Origin: Microbacterium testaceum
GTDB lineage: Bacteria > Actinomycetota > Actinomycetes > Actinomycetales > Microbacteriaceae
Direction: 5' to 3'
Assembly (NCBI RefSeq): GCF_006539145.1
Contig: NZ_BJML01000010.1
Span: forward strand, 53,917 to 117,916
Length of the DNA stretch: 64,000 nucleotides
In this document: piece after piece, positions 1-8,484 of the stretch
Position numbering within the stretch: the stretch's first letter is position 1
Layout of the letters: every line of letters begins with the position of its first letter
Notes under the pieces: generated by a model
The model's input: the letters and a program-made list of their open reading frames with translations, nothing else
Database searches by the model: none
What the model was told of the DNA's origin: nothing
Made by a program: the position numbers and the translations under genes

Positions 1-111
1 CTGAAATCTGGCCCACGCACGGCCCACCGAAGACAGTAGCGCCCGCGAGACGTACCAAATTTCCCGATGAGGGCAATAAAAGAGCGAACGAGAAGCAGTC
101 CGAGCACCGTG

Positions 112-152
112 CAACTTTTGCTTGACGACCCGCGGAAGCCGCACTACTGTCG
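112..152 (+). promoter_or_regulatory. Promoter of the first WxL-like operon
   Basis: A -35-like TTGACG (122-127) and a -10-like TACTGT (145-150) lie 17 bp apart. They are preceded by CAACTTTTG (112-120). The layout and much of the sequence recur upstream of the ebo-like operon on the other strand (27352-27392), with about 32 of 41 positions identical. It would leave a leader of roughly 175 bases before the gene at 330. No gene is apparent in bases 1-329. Confidence 0.6.
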
Positions 153-329
153 CAACGAACCCGCAGAACCGACCCGTGACAGCGCCGCCACGAGGCTCCC
201 CCGAGTCCGCCGCGCCCGCTCGAAACGACGGCATCCCACGTTCACCGATCGGCTGGACGCCGGTCGTCCCGACCACCCGCCGGCGCCCGCCGACGACTCC
301 ACCCCTCGCGGTGGAAGAACGGAGCACCC

Positions 330-938
330 ATGTCCCCCACCTCCCGTCGCGGCCTGTCGGCCCGCATCGGAGTCGCAGCCCTCGGCGTCGGCATCCTGGC
401 CGCCGCGGGTAGCGGCAGTGCGTTCGCGGCCGACGAGGACACCGTCGACGTGCAGGTCGAGATCGCCCCGGCGGCCGAGCCCGGAGTGCTCGCCCTGACC
501 GTCGCCGGTGAGGCCACCGCCCTCACGGAGGGAGAGCCGTCGGGAACCGACCGCACCTTCACCGGCACCCTGCCGACGGTCACCGTCACCGACACCCGCC
601 TGGCCGAGAACGTCGACCCCGAGGCGTACTGGTACGTCATGGGCGCCATCAGCGACTTCACCGGCACCGCAGGTCAGCCCGCGATCTCGTCGGCCGACAG
701 CTTCGGCTGGTACCCCACCATCGTCGCGGGCGACAGCAGCCTCGTGGCGCCCGGTGACGACGTCGACCCGGGCATCGGCGGCTTCGTCGACGCCGAACTG
801 CTCGCCAACGCCGACACCTCCGCCGCCGCCGCGGGCGGGTCGTATTCGGCCTCGGCGGGCCTGTTGCTGCAGACCCCGGCCACGGTCGCACCCGGCTCCT
901 ACTCGGCCACCATCACCCTGACCCTCCTCGAGGGGTGA
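330..938 (+). CDS. Secreted WxL-like surface protein
   Basis: This 202-residue protein has a clear Sec signal peptide ending near SGSAFA-AD (about residue 34). The rest is a beta-rich domain with no membrane anchor. It resembles the C-terminal domain of the protein at 9531: both have a W-rich strand followed by a short NFT/DFT motif (here YWYVMGAISDFT), a G-W-x-P segment and a final strand YSATITLTLL. This is the pattern of the WxL cell-wall-binding domain of Firmicutes, although the exact WxL tripeptide is replaced here by WYV. It is followed directly by a DUF916 gene, which is the known partner of WxL proteins. The WxL assignment is inference from pattern plus context. A modest RBS (GGAG, about 312-315) precedes the ATG. 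Confidence 0.7.
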   Translation: MSPTSRRGLSARIGVAALGVGILAAAGSGSAFAADEDTVDVQVEIAPAAEPGVLALTVAGEATALTEGEPSGTDRTFTGTLPTVTVTDTRLAENVDPEAYWYVMGAISDFTGTAGQPAISSADSFGWYPTIVAGDSSLVAPGDDVDPGIGGFVDAELLANADTSAAAAGGSYSASAGLLLQTPATVAPGSYSATITLTLLEG

Positions 939-946
939 GCGTCACG

Positions 947-1957
947 ATGAGGACGACGGTCGCGCGAGGAGGATCCGCCACCCTGGCGGTGCTCTTCGGG
1001 GTCGCGGCCGCACTCGTCTCGGCGCCTCCCGCCACGGCGGACGACGCCGCCGACGCGGCGGTCACCTGGTCGGTGACCCCGGCCTCAGCGGAGGGGGCGG
1101 ACGGCCGTCGCGTCATGCAGGTCGAACTCGATCCGGGTCAGCGGACGACCGAGCACCTCGCGGTCAAGAACTTCAGCGAGCGCGAGGCGACCTTCGCCCT
1201 CACCGCGGCGGACGGCTACTACACCGAGACCGGGCGCTTCACGATGCTCCCCGCCGACCGCACCTCGGTCGACGCGGGCACCTGGATCGCCGTCGAACCG
1301 TCGGTCACCCTCGCCCCCAACGAGACGCGGATCGTCGCGTTCGAAATCGCGGTTCCGAACAACGCCACCCCGGGCGATCACGCGGCCGGGGTCTCGGCTT
1401 CGGTTCGATCCACTTCCGCGGGGAACGACGGCACGAAGGTGGGCGTCGACAGCCGGGTCGGCTTCCGCGTCTCGACCCGGGTGACGGGCGAGCTCGCACC
1501 CGCGGTGGGCGTCGGCGAGGTCCGCGCGGAGTACACGCCGTCGTGGAACCTCTTCGCACCGGGGTCGCTGGCGTACTCGTACACCGCCGAGAACACCGGC
1601 AACACCGCCCTCGTCGTGACCGACGTGATCGATGGGGCCACCGGGGAACGCGGCGTGCTGCTCCCCGGGGAATCGCGTCAGGTGCACACCGAGGCGCAGC
1701 CCGCGTGGCCGACCTTCCTGCTTGCGAAGGACGTGACGGTGGATGCCGCGGTGCCCGACGCGACACTCACCGCGACCCCCGTGACGCACAGCGTCACCGT
1801 CTGGGCGGTGCCGTGGCTGCACCTCGCGGCGGCGATCGGGGTCGCCCTCATCGTCGCGGCCGTCGCCTCGGGTCGCCGTCGCTCGCGACGCCGCCTCGAC
1901 GACCTCGTGGCGCAGGCGCGCGAAGAGGGTCGGCGCGAGGCGGTGACGCTCTCATGA
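947..1957 (+). CDS. DUF916 (WxL-interacting) membrane-anchored protein
   Basis: The 336-residue product has a signal peptide (MRTTVARGG...PATA), an N-terminal extracellular DUF916-type domain beginning VTWSVTPAS, an Ig-like second domain, and one C-terminal membrane helix (around WLHLAAAIGVALIVAAVA). A strongly basic cytoplasmic tail (GRRRSRRR) follows. In Firmicutes, DUF916/DUF3324 proteins bind WxL proteins at the cell wall. Translation may instead start at GTG 935, which overlaps the stop of the previous gene. I chose ATG 947 because GAGGGG (929-934) then has a possible spacing. Its paralogue lies at 10878. Confidence 0.8.
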   Translation: MRTTVARGGSATLAVLFGVAAALVSAPPATADDAADAAVTWSVTPASAEGADGRRVMQVELDPGQRTTEHLAVKNFSEREATFALTAADGYYTETGRFTMLPADRTSVDAGTWIAVEPSVTLAPNETRIVAFEIAVPNNATPGDHAAGVSASVRSTSAGNDGTKVGVDSRVGFRVSTRVTGELAPAVGVGEVRAEYTPSWNLFAPGSLAYSYTAENTGNTALVVTDVIDGATGERGVLLPGESRQVHTEAQPAWPTFLLAKDVTVDAAVPDATLTATPVTHSVTVWAVPWLHLAAAIGVALIVAAVASGRRRSRRRLDDLVAQAREEGRREAVTLS

Positions 1958-2214
1958 GCGACGTCGTGTTCCTGAGCGCCGCCGTCGCCGACGACGGCGT
2001 CGGCGTGACCGTCGAGATCACCCCTCAGCCGACGGCCACCTGCACCGTGGACTGCTCCCCGCCGCCCGGCGCGGGCCCGGGATCCCCGGGCGGCGGGCTC
2101 GCCATGACCGGTGGCGACATCGCCTCGATCCTGCTCGCCGCGGCGCTCGTGGCCGCGGGACTCACGGCGACGGTGTGGGCGCGATGGCGGCGACCGAGGC
2201 CCGACCGGAACTGA
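1954..2214 (+). CDS. Small LAMTG sortase-substrate protein
   Basis: The 86-residue protein overlaps the DUF916 stop codon by ATGA, so it is probably translationally coupled. It ends with a typical cell-wall sorting signal: LAMTG (residues 49-53), a hydrophobic helix (DIASILLAAALVAAGLTATVW) and a basic tail (RWRRPRPDRN). LAxTG is the motif used by class E sortases of high-GC Gram-positives. Before it lie a short polar stretch with two cysteines and a Pro/Gly linker. The N-terminus is only weakly hydrophobic and no convincing signal peptide is seen, which is odd for a sortase substrate. It may act as a small wall anchor or scaffold for the two preceding proteins (inference). It overlaps the convergent EamA gene by 53 bases. 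Confidence 0.65.
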   Translation: MSDVVFLSAAVADDGVGVTVEITPQPTATCTVDCSPPPGAGPGSPGGGLAMTGGDIASILLAAALVAAGLTATVWARWRRPRPDRN

Positions 2215-3139
2215 CCGGCTCGTCGCCGGCGCCGCCGCTCGCTTCGTCACGCGAGCGGCGGTGTCGGCGTTCGATCGCCTGCCCCGCGTACGACGCGGCG
2301 ATGATGAGCACGGCGCCGATCATCCCGGGCGCGCCGACCGCCTCGCCGCCGATGGCGACACCCACGGCGAGCGCCCACACGGGCTCGGTACCCATGAGGA
2401 TGCTCGCGCGGGTCGCCGAGGTGCGCCGCACCGCCCACAACTGCACCACGAACGCGAAGACCGAGCACAGCAGTCCGAGGAAGAGCACGTCGACCCATCC
2501 GGATGCCGAGAGCCCCGCGGCCGCACGCGGCAGGTCGGCGCCGGCCACGGCCGACGAGGCCAGGGCGCACACGACCAGTTGGACGAAGACGACGGCGAGG
2601 GTGCTGTCGTGTCGGCCGCGGGTGAGGTGCCCGCTCGCGGTGACGTGCACGGCGCGGACGACCGCCGCGGCGATGACGAGAGCGTCGCCCAGGTTGGGGG
2701 TACGGAGGCCGCCCTCTGAGACGAGCAGGGCCACGCCGACCACCGCAGCCACGGCCGCGACGAAGTACGTCCGCGGGAGCCACGAGCGCGCGGCGACGCT
2801 CTCCAGCACCGGGGTGAAGACGAGGGCGAGACTGATGAGGAGCCCGGCGTTGGTCGCCGAGGTGAGGTGCACGCCCGCGGTCTCGAGCCCGATGATCGCC
2901 GCCTGCGAGCAGCCGAGCAGAGCGGCGATCGCGAGGCCGCGCCCCCGCGGCATCCGTTCCCGTCTCATCAGGCACAGGATGCCGAGGGCGATCGCGGCCA
3001 CGACGAAGCGCAGCGCCACGCCGGAGGCGACGCCGGTCTCGGCCACCAGCTCCTTCGCGGCGAGGAAGCTGGCACCCCAGACCGCGGCGACCGCGACGAG
3101 GAGGAGGTCGACGACGATTTCGGGGACGCGGCGGGCCAT
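2162..3139 (-). CDS. EamA/DMT family transporter
   Basis: This 325-residue integral membrane protein has about ten hydrophobic segments in two EamA repeats. The second half carries the typical GTEPVWALAVGVAIGGE motif. The drug/metabolite transporter superfamily mostly exports amino acids or other small metabolites; the substrate cannot be told here. I chose the ATG at 3139 (MARRVPEIV) because it puts the start at the first membrane helix and leaves 71 bp for a divergent promoter. A GTG at 3190 would add 17 residues. It is divergent from a LysR regulator, which probably controls it. Confidence 0.85.
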   Translation of the reverse strand: MARRVPEIVVDLLLVAVAAVWGASFLAAKELVAETGVASGVALRFVVAAIALGILCLMRRERMPRGRGLAIAALLGCSQAAIIGLETAGVHLTSATNAGLLISLALVFTPVLESVAARSWLPRTYFVAAVAAVVGVALLVSEGGLRTPNLGDALVIAAAVVRAVHVTASGHLTRGRHDSTLAVVFVQLVVCALASSAVAGADLPRAAAGLSASGWVDVLFLGLLCSVFAFVVQLWAVRRTSATRASILMGTEPVWALAVGVAIGGEAVGAPGMIGAVLIIAASYAGQAIERRHRRSRDEASGGAGDEPVSSGRASVAAIAPTPSP

Positions 3140-3210
3140 ACGCCTACCGTCGCTGGCTGCAGACAGAAGATCAACGGGCACTTTCTTCACTGTGACGTAA
3201 GTTCTCCCTT

Positions 3211-4134
3211 ATGGATGTGGCCCACTTGCGCCTGCTGCGCGAACTCCGCGACCGGGGAAGCGTGGCGGCCGTGGCGGAGTCGCTGCACGTCTCGGCGTCG
3301 GCGGTGTCGCAGCAGCTCTCGGCGCTCCAGGCGCACGTACCCGTTCCGCTGACCACCCGGCGCGGGCGCACCCTCGCCCTCACACCCGCCGGCCAGGCCC
3401 TCGCCGCCGCCGGGACGCGGGTCGACGAGGCCCTGGTCTCGGCCCGAGAGGCCGTGGGCGCCTTCCTCGACACGAGCGACCGCCCGGTGCGCGTCTCGGC
3501 CTTCCACAGTGCCGCTCTCGCGCTCTTCGGGAATCTCCTGCGCGAGCTCGACGGCACGCCACCGCTGCGCCTCGCCGACGCCGATGTGGCACACCGCGAC
3601 TTTCCGGGACTGACGGCCGACCACGACATCGTCGTGGCACACCGCCTCGCGCACGACGAACCGTGGCCCGTGGACCGCGTGGTCACGGTGCCGCTGCTCG
3701 AGGAGCCGCTCGACATCGCCCTGCCGGCCGACCACCCGCTGGCCCGACGCGACGAGCTGCGCGCGACCGACCTCGTCGCCGAGAGGTGGGTGTCGGTGCA
3801 CCCCGGATTCCCGCTCGCCGGGGTGCTCGATCATCTCGCCGCCCACGTGGGGCGCCCTCTCGAGGTCGCCCACCGCATCAACGAGTTCTCGGTGACGGCC
3901 GAGGTCGTGCGCGCCGGGGCGGCGATCGCCGTCATGCCGCGCACCACGACGACACCCCTCGCCGTCGATGGACTGGTGCTGCGACCGCTCGCCGATGTCG
4001 CCCTGGTCCGCCACGTGGACGCGCTGGCGCGACCCGACGCACTGGCCTACGCCGCGGTGCGGCGCGTGCTCTCGGCGCTGCGTACCGTGTCGGCGCGGGC
4101 GTCGGCACGCGTCGCAGGCGCCGACTCCGACTGA
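3211..4134 (+). CDS. LysR family transcriptional regulator
   Basis: The 307-residue protein has an N-terminal winged helix-turn-helix (SVAAVAESLHVSASAVSQQL, about residues 18-37) and a LysR substrate-binding domain. That domain includes the usual PLLEEPLDIALPADHPLA strand-turn and a late GAAIAVMP segment. LysR proteins usually regulate the divergent neighbour, here the EamA transporter at 2162-3139, and themselves. The gap of 71 bp between the two starts would hold the shared operator. The effector is unknown. Confidence 0.9.
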   Translation: MDVAHLRLLRELRDRGSVAAVAESLHVSASAVSQQLSALQAHVPVPLTTRRGRTLALTPAGQALAAAGTRVDEALVSAREAVGAFLDTSDRPVRVSAFHSAALALFGNLLRELDGTPPLRLADADVAHRDFPGLTADHDIVVAHRLAHDEPWPVDRVVTVPLLEEPLDIALPADHPLARRDELRATDLVAERWVSVHPGFPLAGVLDHLAAHVGRPLEVAHRINEFSVTAEVVRAGAAIAVMPRTTTTPLAVDGLVLRPLADVALVRHVDALARPDALAYAAVRRVLSALRTVSARASARVAGADSD

Positions 4135-4207
4135 CCCGCGGGGCGCGGCGCGACGTCGGGCGGCTTCACGGCGGCGCGGCGACGGGAACCCCCGCGTCCC
4201 GGAGCGC

Positions 4208-4447
4208 TCAGCGCGTCGGCGGCGGATCCGCGACGGCTGCTGCGGGCCGGGGGGCGGGGTGCGCCGGCGCGACCCCGGGGTCGAGCGGAACCTCGTCGTC
4301 GTCCTTCATCGCCTTCAGCTCGCCCTTGAACAGCCGGGCCGATCTGCCGACACTCTGGGCGAGGGCCGGCAGCTTGGCCGCGCCGAACAAGAGGACGATC
4401 ACCGCGAGAACGATCAGCAGATGCCATCCGGTCAGTCCATGGAGCAT
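4208..4447 (-). CDS. tatA: Twin-arginine translocase subunit TatA
   Basis: The 79-residue protein has the TatA layout: a short N-terminal membrane helix (GWHLLIVLAVIVLLFG), a hinge with AAKLPALAQSVGRSARLFKGELK, then a charged amphipathic helix and a Pro/Ala tail. It forms the pore-like part of the Tat pathway for folded proteins. A strong RBS (GAGGAGG) precedes the ATG. It stands alone, with no tatB or tatC nearby. A Tat-signal protein is encoded at 8485, but any special link is only a suggestion. Confidence 0.92.
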   Translation of the reverse strand: MLHGLTGWHLLIVLAVIVLLFGAAKLPALAQSVGRSARLFKGELKAMKDDDEVPLDPGVAPAHPAPRPAAAVADPPPTR

Positions 4448-4864
4448 GGGGCCTCCTCGGCCGTGTCGGCCGCTCTGCCGACGGGTGGGGGATCGGCGCT
4501 CGTCGCACCGTTCGGCGATGCTAGCCCGCGACGAAGGCAGACCACAAGACTCGCGTTAGCCGTTCTTTTGTTGTGTGCACATTACGCATCTTTTGATTGA
4601 CCTATGGAAAAACATCCGTCAAGATGACGACGAGCGACGTCCCGCACCGCAGGACGCCTCATCCCCCCGAGGCTCGCCGCGCGAACCGCCCTGAGAGGCG
4701 ATGATCGGCGACCCCTCCCACTCGACGAAGAGTAAGGAGCACGCACCGCGTGTGGCCGACCGCCACCGCATGAAGAGCCCGGGCCGCCACGACCAGCCGT
4801 TGAGACCGACTGAGTGGCGACCCGGTGAAAACAACTCGAACGCATTCACAGGAGCTGTTTCACG
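4448..4864. other. 417-bp divergent intergenic region
   Basis: There is no supported gene between tatA and the dehydrogenase gene. The stretch holds an AT-rich patch (4555-4630), unusual for this DNA, with two CTTTTG-containing elements (4565-4570 and 4590-4595) and the promoter described separately. The 10-mer GCATCTTTTG (4586-4595) also occurs, inverted, at 16343-16352 in front of the ABC-importer operon. Confidence 0.5.
4586..4625 (+). promoter_or_regulatory. Candidate promoter of the sugar dehydrogenase operon
   Basis: TTGACC (4597-4602) and CAAGAT (4620-4625) are separated by 17 bp. They are preceded by CTTTTGA, so this resembles the CTTTTG-N-TTGNC layout seen at 115-127 and 27377-27389. 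The leader would be about 235 bases. The start point is not proven. Confidence 0.45.
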
Positions 4865-7800
4865 ATGAACTCTACTTCTCGGCATCCGGTCGTCCGGTCC
4901 CGGTTGACGGCGGTCCTCGCGGCCACCGCGCTGGGCCTGGGCGCCATCGCCGCAGCGCCCGTCCCCGCCTTCGCGCACGACGGGCACGACCACGGCACGA
5001 CCGACCCCGGGGGCGACCACGGCGACCCCACCGACCCCGGCACCCCCGACCCCGGCGACACCGGCGAGAACGGCGGCACTCTGGACTGGAGCAACTACGA
5101 GCGCGTGCTGCTGACCAAGGACGTGGGCGAGCCCATCGACCTCGCGGTCCTGCCCGACAAGCGCGTGCTGCACACCGCCCGCAACGGCGACGTGCGCCTG
5201 ACCGACCCGGCGACCGGTGTCACGCGGGTCACCAACACGCTCGACGTCTACGCCAACTCCGAGGACGGCCTGCAGACGGTCGCCCTCGACCCGAACTTCG
5301 CCGAGAACAACTGGGTGTACCTCGTGTACTCCCCGCGCGACGCGGACGGCGACGGCGTGGCCGACACCCCGGCGGGCAACTCCCCCAACACGCTCCCCGC
5401 GGGCGCCGACGAGTCGTACTGGGACCAGTGGGTCGGCGTGAACCGTCTCGCCCGCTTCCAGTGGAACGGAGACGCCCTCGACCTCGCGAGCGAGCAGGTC
5501 GTCCTCGACGTCGAGGTCCAGCGCGGGCAGTGCTGCCACGTCGGTGCCGACATCGGCTTCGACGGCGACGGCAACCTCTACCTGAGCACGGGCGACAACA
5601 CTCCGGCATCCACCCCGGGAGCCAACGGCTTCGCGCCCAACAACGACGCCCCCGGTTACAACCCCGGCTTCGACTCGCGCCGCGGCGCCGGCAACACCAA
5701 CGACCTGCGCGGCAAGATCCTGCGCATCCACGTCGAGGACGACGGCTCGTACACGATCCCCGAGGGCAACCTCTTCGCCCCCGGAACCGAGCTCACCCGC
5801 CCCGAGATCTTCGTGATGGGCGTGCGCAACCCCTTCCGCATCGAGGTCGACATCGAGACCAACTCGCTGTCGTGGGGCGACTACGGCCCCGACGCGACGA
5901 AGGCCGTCGCCGAGACCGCGGGCCGCGGCCCCATGGGCCTGGTGGAGTGGAACGCCATCAGCCTCGACGAGCCGCAGAACGCCGGCTGGCCCTACGTGCA
6001 CGCCGACAACCAGGCGTACAACGACTGGGACTTCGCCACGGCGACGCCGGGTGCGTTCTTCGACCCGGACAACCTCAAGAACGAGTCGCGGTGGAACACC
6101 GGTCTCACCGATCTTCCCCCCGCGCAGCCCGCGACCCTCTGGTACGGCGACAACCCCGGCGACCAGCCGTGGGACGAGCTGGTGAACTTCGGAGCCGGTA
6201 ACGGCCAGGGGCCCATGGGCGGCCCCGTCTACCACTACGACGAGAACAACCCCTCGCCCACGAAGCTCCCCCAGCACTGGGACCGCAAGGCGTTCATGGG
6301 CGAGTTCTCGCAGGACTACATCGCCGCGTTCACGCTCGACTGGGACACCTTCGAGGTCAGCGCGATCGAGGACTTCCTGCCCAACGCCGCTCTGAGCACC
6401 CTCGGTCAGCCGCCGCACGACAACCCCATGGACATGGAGATCGGGCCCGACGGCTCGATGTACGTGCTCGACTACGGCGACGGCTTCTTCCGCGCGAACC
6501 CCGATGCCGGTCTGTACCGCATCGACTACGTCGCCGGGAACAAGTCGCCCCAGGCCCGCTTCATAGCGACCCCCACCTCGTCGTCGCAGGCGCCCCTGAC
6601 CGTCGAGTTCGACGCGTCGACCTCGACCGACCCCGACGGAGACACACTCACCTACGAGTGGGACTTCGACGGCGACGGGGACTACGACGCCACCGGCGTC
6701 ACCGCGTCGTACACGTACACCGAGCTGGGCAACTACAGCGCTCGCCTGCGCGTGTCCGACCCGGGTGGACGCTTCGGCCTGACCTCGCGCACCATCTCGG
6801 TGGGCAACCAGGCCCCCGAGGTGACCGTGGCCTTCCCCGGCAACGGCGCGTTCTTCGACTGGGGTCAGGCGATCCCCTTCCAGGTGACGACGACGGATGC
6901 CGAGGACGGCGACGCCACGGACTGCTCGCGCGTGACGTGGACCTACGGTCTCGGCCACGACGAGCACGCCCACCCCGAGGTCTCGGGCACGGGCTGCACC
7001 GGCGTCTTCCGCACCGACCCGAACTCGCCCGAGCACGGCCCCGGCGCCCTGCTCTACGGCGCGGTCGTGGTCACCTACACCGACGCGGGCGCCAACGGAC
7101 TGCCGGCGGCCACGGGCGAGGCGACCGTTCGCCTGAACCCCAAGCTGCAGCAGGCCGAGCACGCGATCCGTCGCGAGGGCGTCACCACGTACGCCGACGC
7201 CGGCGCCTCGGGCGGAAACGCCGTCCGCGGCCTCGGAGCGGGCGACTTCCTCGCCTTCGACCCGGTGAACTTCGCCGGGATCGACGGCGCCGTGGTCCGC
7301 GCGAGCGGTGCGGGAGAGGTGCAACTGCGCTGGGGAGCGGCCGACGCCGAGCCCTTCGCGACCGCCACCATCCCCGCGGGGAACGGCTGGCAGGACGTCG
7401 AGATCGCCCTCGGCGCCCCCGAGGGCACCGGAGCGCTCTACGTCACCTCGGCCGACGAACTCGCCGTCGATGCGCTGACGATGGTCGGCGACGGCGTCGG
7501 AGACGTCACACCCCCGACGGTCGCGCACACGCTGGCCCCCGCCACCCCCACGGGTGTCGGCGGCGTGTTCAACGAACCGGTCCGCTTCTCGGTGCAGGCC
7601 GCCGACAACGGCACGCTCGCGAGCGTCGAGTACTCCCGCGACAACGGCGCGACCTGGGTGACCCTCGCGGCGAACCAGCAGTACGGGGTCACGTTCGACC
7701 AGGACGGCGCCTACGACATCCGCTACCGCGCCACCGACACCGGCGGCAACGTCTCGGAGCTCGGTTCGGTCTCGTTCACGATCGACCTCGACGCTCCCGA

Positions 7801-8398
7801 TGAGCCGACCGTCGACACCCGCACGCTCGTCTCGCTCGGCTCCCCGCGCGTCACCTACGGCGCCCCCGGCGACGTGACGGTGTCGGTGCGCGGAGAGGGC
7901 GGCGCCCCCACGGGCGAGGTCGTGCTCACGGTCGGCGAGACCGAACTCGGTCGCGCGACGCTGGACGCCGACGGCAACGCCGTCGTCGCCCTCCCGGCGG
8001 ACCTCCCGGTCGGCACGCACACCCTGCGGGCCACCTACGGGGCCGACGAGACCTTCAAGGGATCGGCCGGCATCGGTCGCCTCACGGTCTCGCAGGCGAA
8101 GTCGACGACCTCGGTCGCCGTCTCGCCGACACCGGTCAAGCCCGCCGTGGCCGCCACCGCCACGGTCCAGGTGGCCTCGTCGACGGGCATCGTCCCGACC
8201 GGTGACGCCACGGTGACGATCCGCCGCAACAACGCGGTCGTCACCACCCTCACCGGCACGCTCGGCACGGACGGCACCGTCCAGGTGACCCTGCCCAAGC
8301 TCAGCACGGAGGGCACCTACCAGGTGCAGGCCTCTTACACCGGTTCGACCGGGATCGCGAAGAGCAGCGGCAGCGCGACCCTGACCGTCAAGAAGTAA
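4865..8398 (+). CDS. Secreted glucose/sorbosone dehydrogenase with PKD, CBM and Ig-like domains
   Basis: The 1177-residue protein has a signal peptide (to about residue 38) and an Asp/His/Pro-rich linker (DGHDHG... PTDPGTPDPG). A glucose/sorbosone-dehydrogenase beta-propeller follows (about 75-555), with motifs such as DGLQTVALDPNF, HVGADIGFDGDGNLYLSTGDN and MEIGPDGSMYVLDYGDG. Next come a PKD domain (about 560-645; LTYEWDFDGDGDYDATG), a module likely of CBM6 type (starting QQAEHAIRREG), an OmpL47-like segment and two Ig-like repeats to the end. Proteins of this family oxidise sugars outside the cell, often with PQQ. There is no sorting signal, so it is probably released or held by its binding modules. 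It is followed by a Tat-exported TIM barrel, which suggests stepwise extracellular sugar processing. Confidence 0.88.
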   Translation: MNSTSRHPVVRSRLTAVLAATALGLGAIAAAPVPAFAHDGHDHGTTDPGGDHGDPTDPGTPDPGDTGENGGTLDWSNYERVLLTKDVGEPIDLAVLPDKRVLHTARNGDVRLTDPATGVTRVTNTLDVYANSEDGLQTVALDPNFAENNWVYLVYSPRDADGDGVADTPAGNSPNTLPAGADESYWDQWVGVNRLARFQWNGDALDLASEQVVLDVEVQRGQCCHVGADIGFDGDGNLYLSTGDNTPASTPGANGFAPNNDAPGYNPGFDSRRGAGNTNDLRGKILRIHVEDDGSYTIPEGNLFAPGTELTRPEIFVMGVRNPFRIEVDIETNSLSWGDYGPDATKAVAETAGRGPMGLVEWNAISLDEPQNAGWPYVHADNQAYNDWDFATATPGAFFDPDNLKNESRWNTGLTDLPPAQPATLWYGDNPGDQPWDELVNFGAGNGQGPMGGPVYHYDENNPSPTKLPQHWDRKAFMGEFSQDYIAAFTLDWDTFEVSAIEDFLPNAALSTLGQPPHDNPMDMEIGPDGSMYVLDYGDGFFRANPDAGLYRIDYVAGNKSPQARFIATPTSSSQAPLTVEFDASTSTDPDGDTLTYEWDFDGDGDYDATGVTASYTYTELGNYSARLRVSDPGGRFGLTSRTISVGNQAPEVTVAFPGNGAFFDWGQAIPFQVTTTDAEDGDATDCSRVTWTYGLGHDEHAHPEVSGTGCTGVFRTDPNSPEHGPGALLYGAVVVTYTDAGANGLPAATGEATVRLNPKLQQAEHAIRREGVTTYADAGASGGNAVRGLGAGDFLAFDPVNFAGIDGAVVRASGAGEVQLRWGAADAEPFATATIPAGNGWQDVEIALGAPEGTGALYVTSADELAVDALTMVGDGVGDVTPPTVAHTLAPATPTGVGGVFNEPVRFSVQAADNGTLASVEYSRDNGATWVTLAANQQYGVTFDQDGAYDIRYRATDTGGNVSELGSVSFTIDLDAPDEPTVDTRTLVSLGSPRVTYGAPGDVTVSVRGEGGAPTGEVVLTVGETELGRATLDADGNAVVALPADLPVGTHTLRATYGADETFKGSAGIGRLTVSQAKSTTSVAVSPTPVKPAVAATATVQVASSTGIVPTGDATVTIRRNNAVVTTLTGTLGTDGTVQVTLPKLSTEGTYQVQASYTGSTGIAKSSGSATLTVKK

Positions 8399-8404
8399 CA
8401 CCCC

Positions 8405-8433
8405 GGTGGGGGTCGCGCACCGTGGCCCCCACC
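8405..8433 (+). terminator. Intercistronic hairpin
   Basis: GGTGGGGG (8405-8412) pairs with CCCCCACC (8426-8433) around a 13-base loop just after the dehydrogenase stop codon. There is no U-run, so it may attenuate rather than end transcription, or protect the upstream message. Confidence 0.4.
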
Positions 8434-8484
8434 ACCCCCACGGTCGTCCCCGGCCCCGGGGCGGACCCACCTCGAAGGAGAGTC

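Noticed and set aside
4619..8470. A 1283-codon open frame antisense to the sugar dehydrogenase
   Set aside because: Its translation is Arg/Val/Gly-rich low complexity without any domain, and the plus strand has a clear signal peptide and known domains. It is a by-product of high third-position GC.
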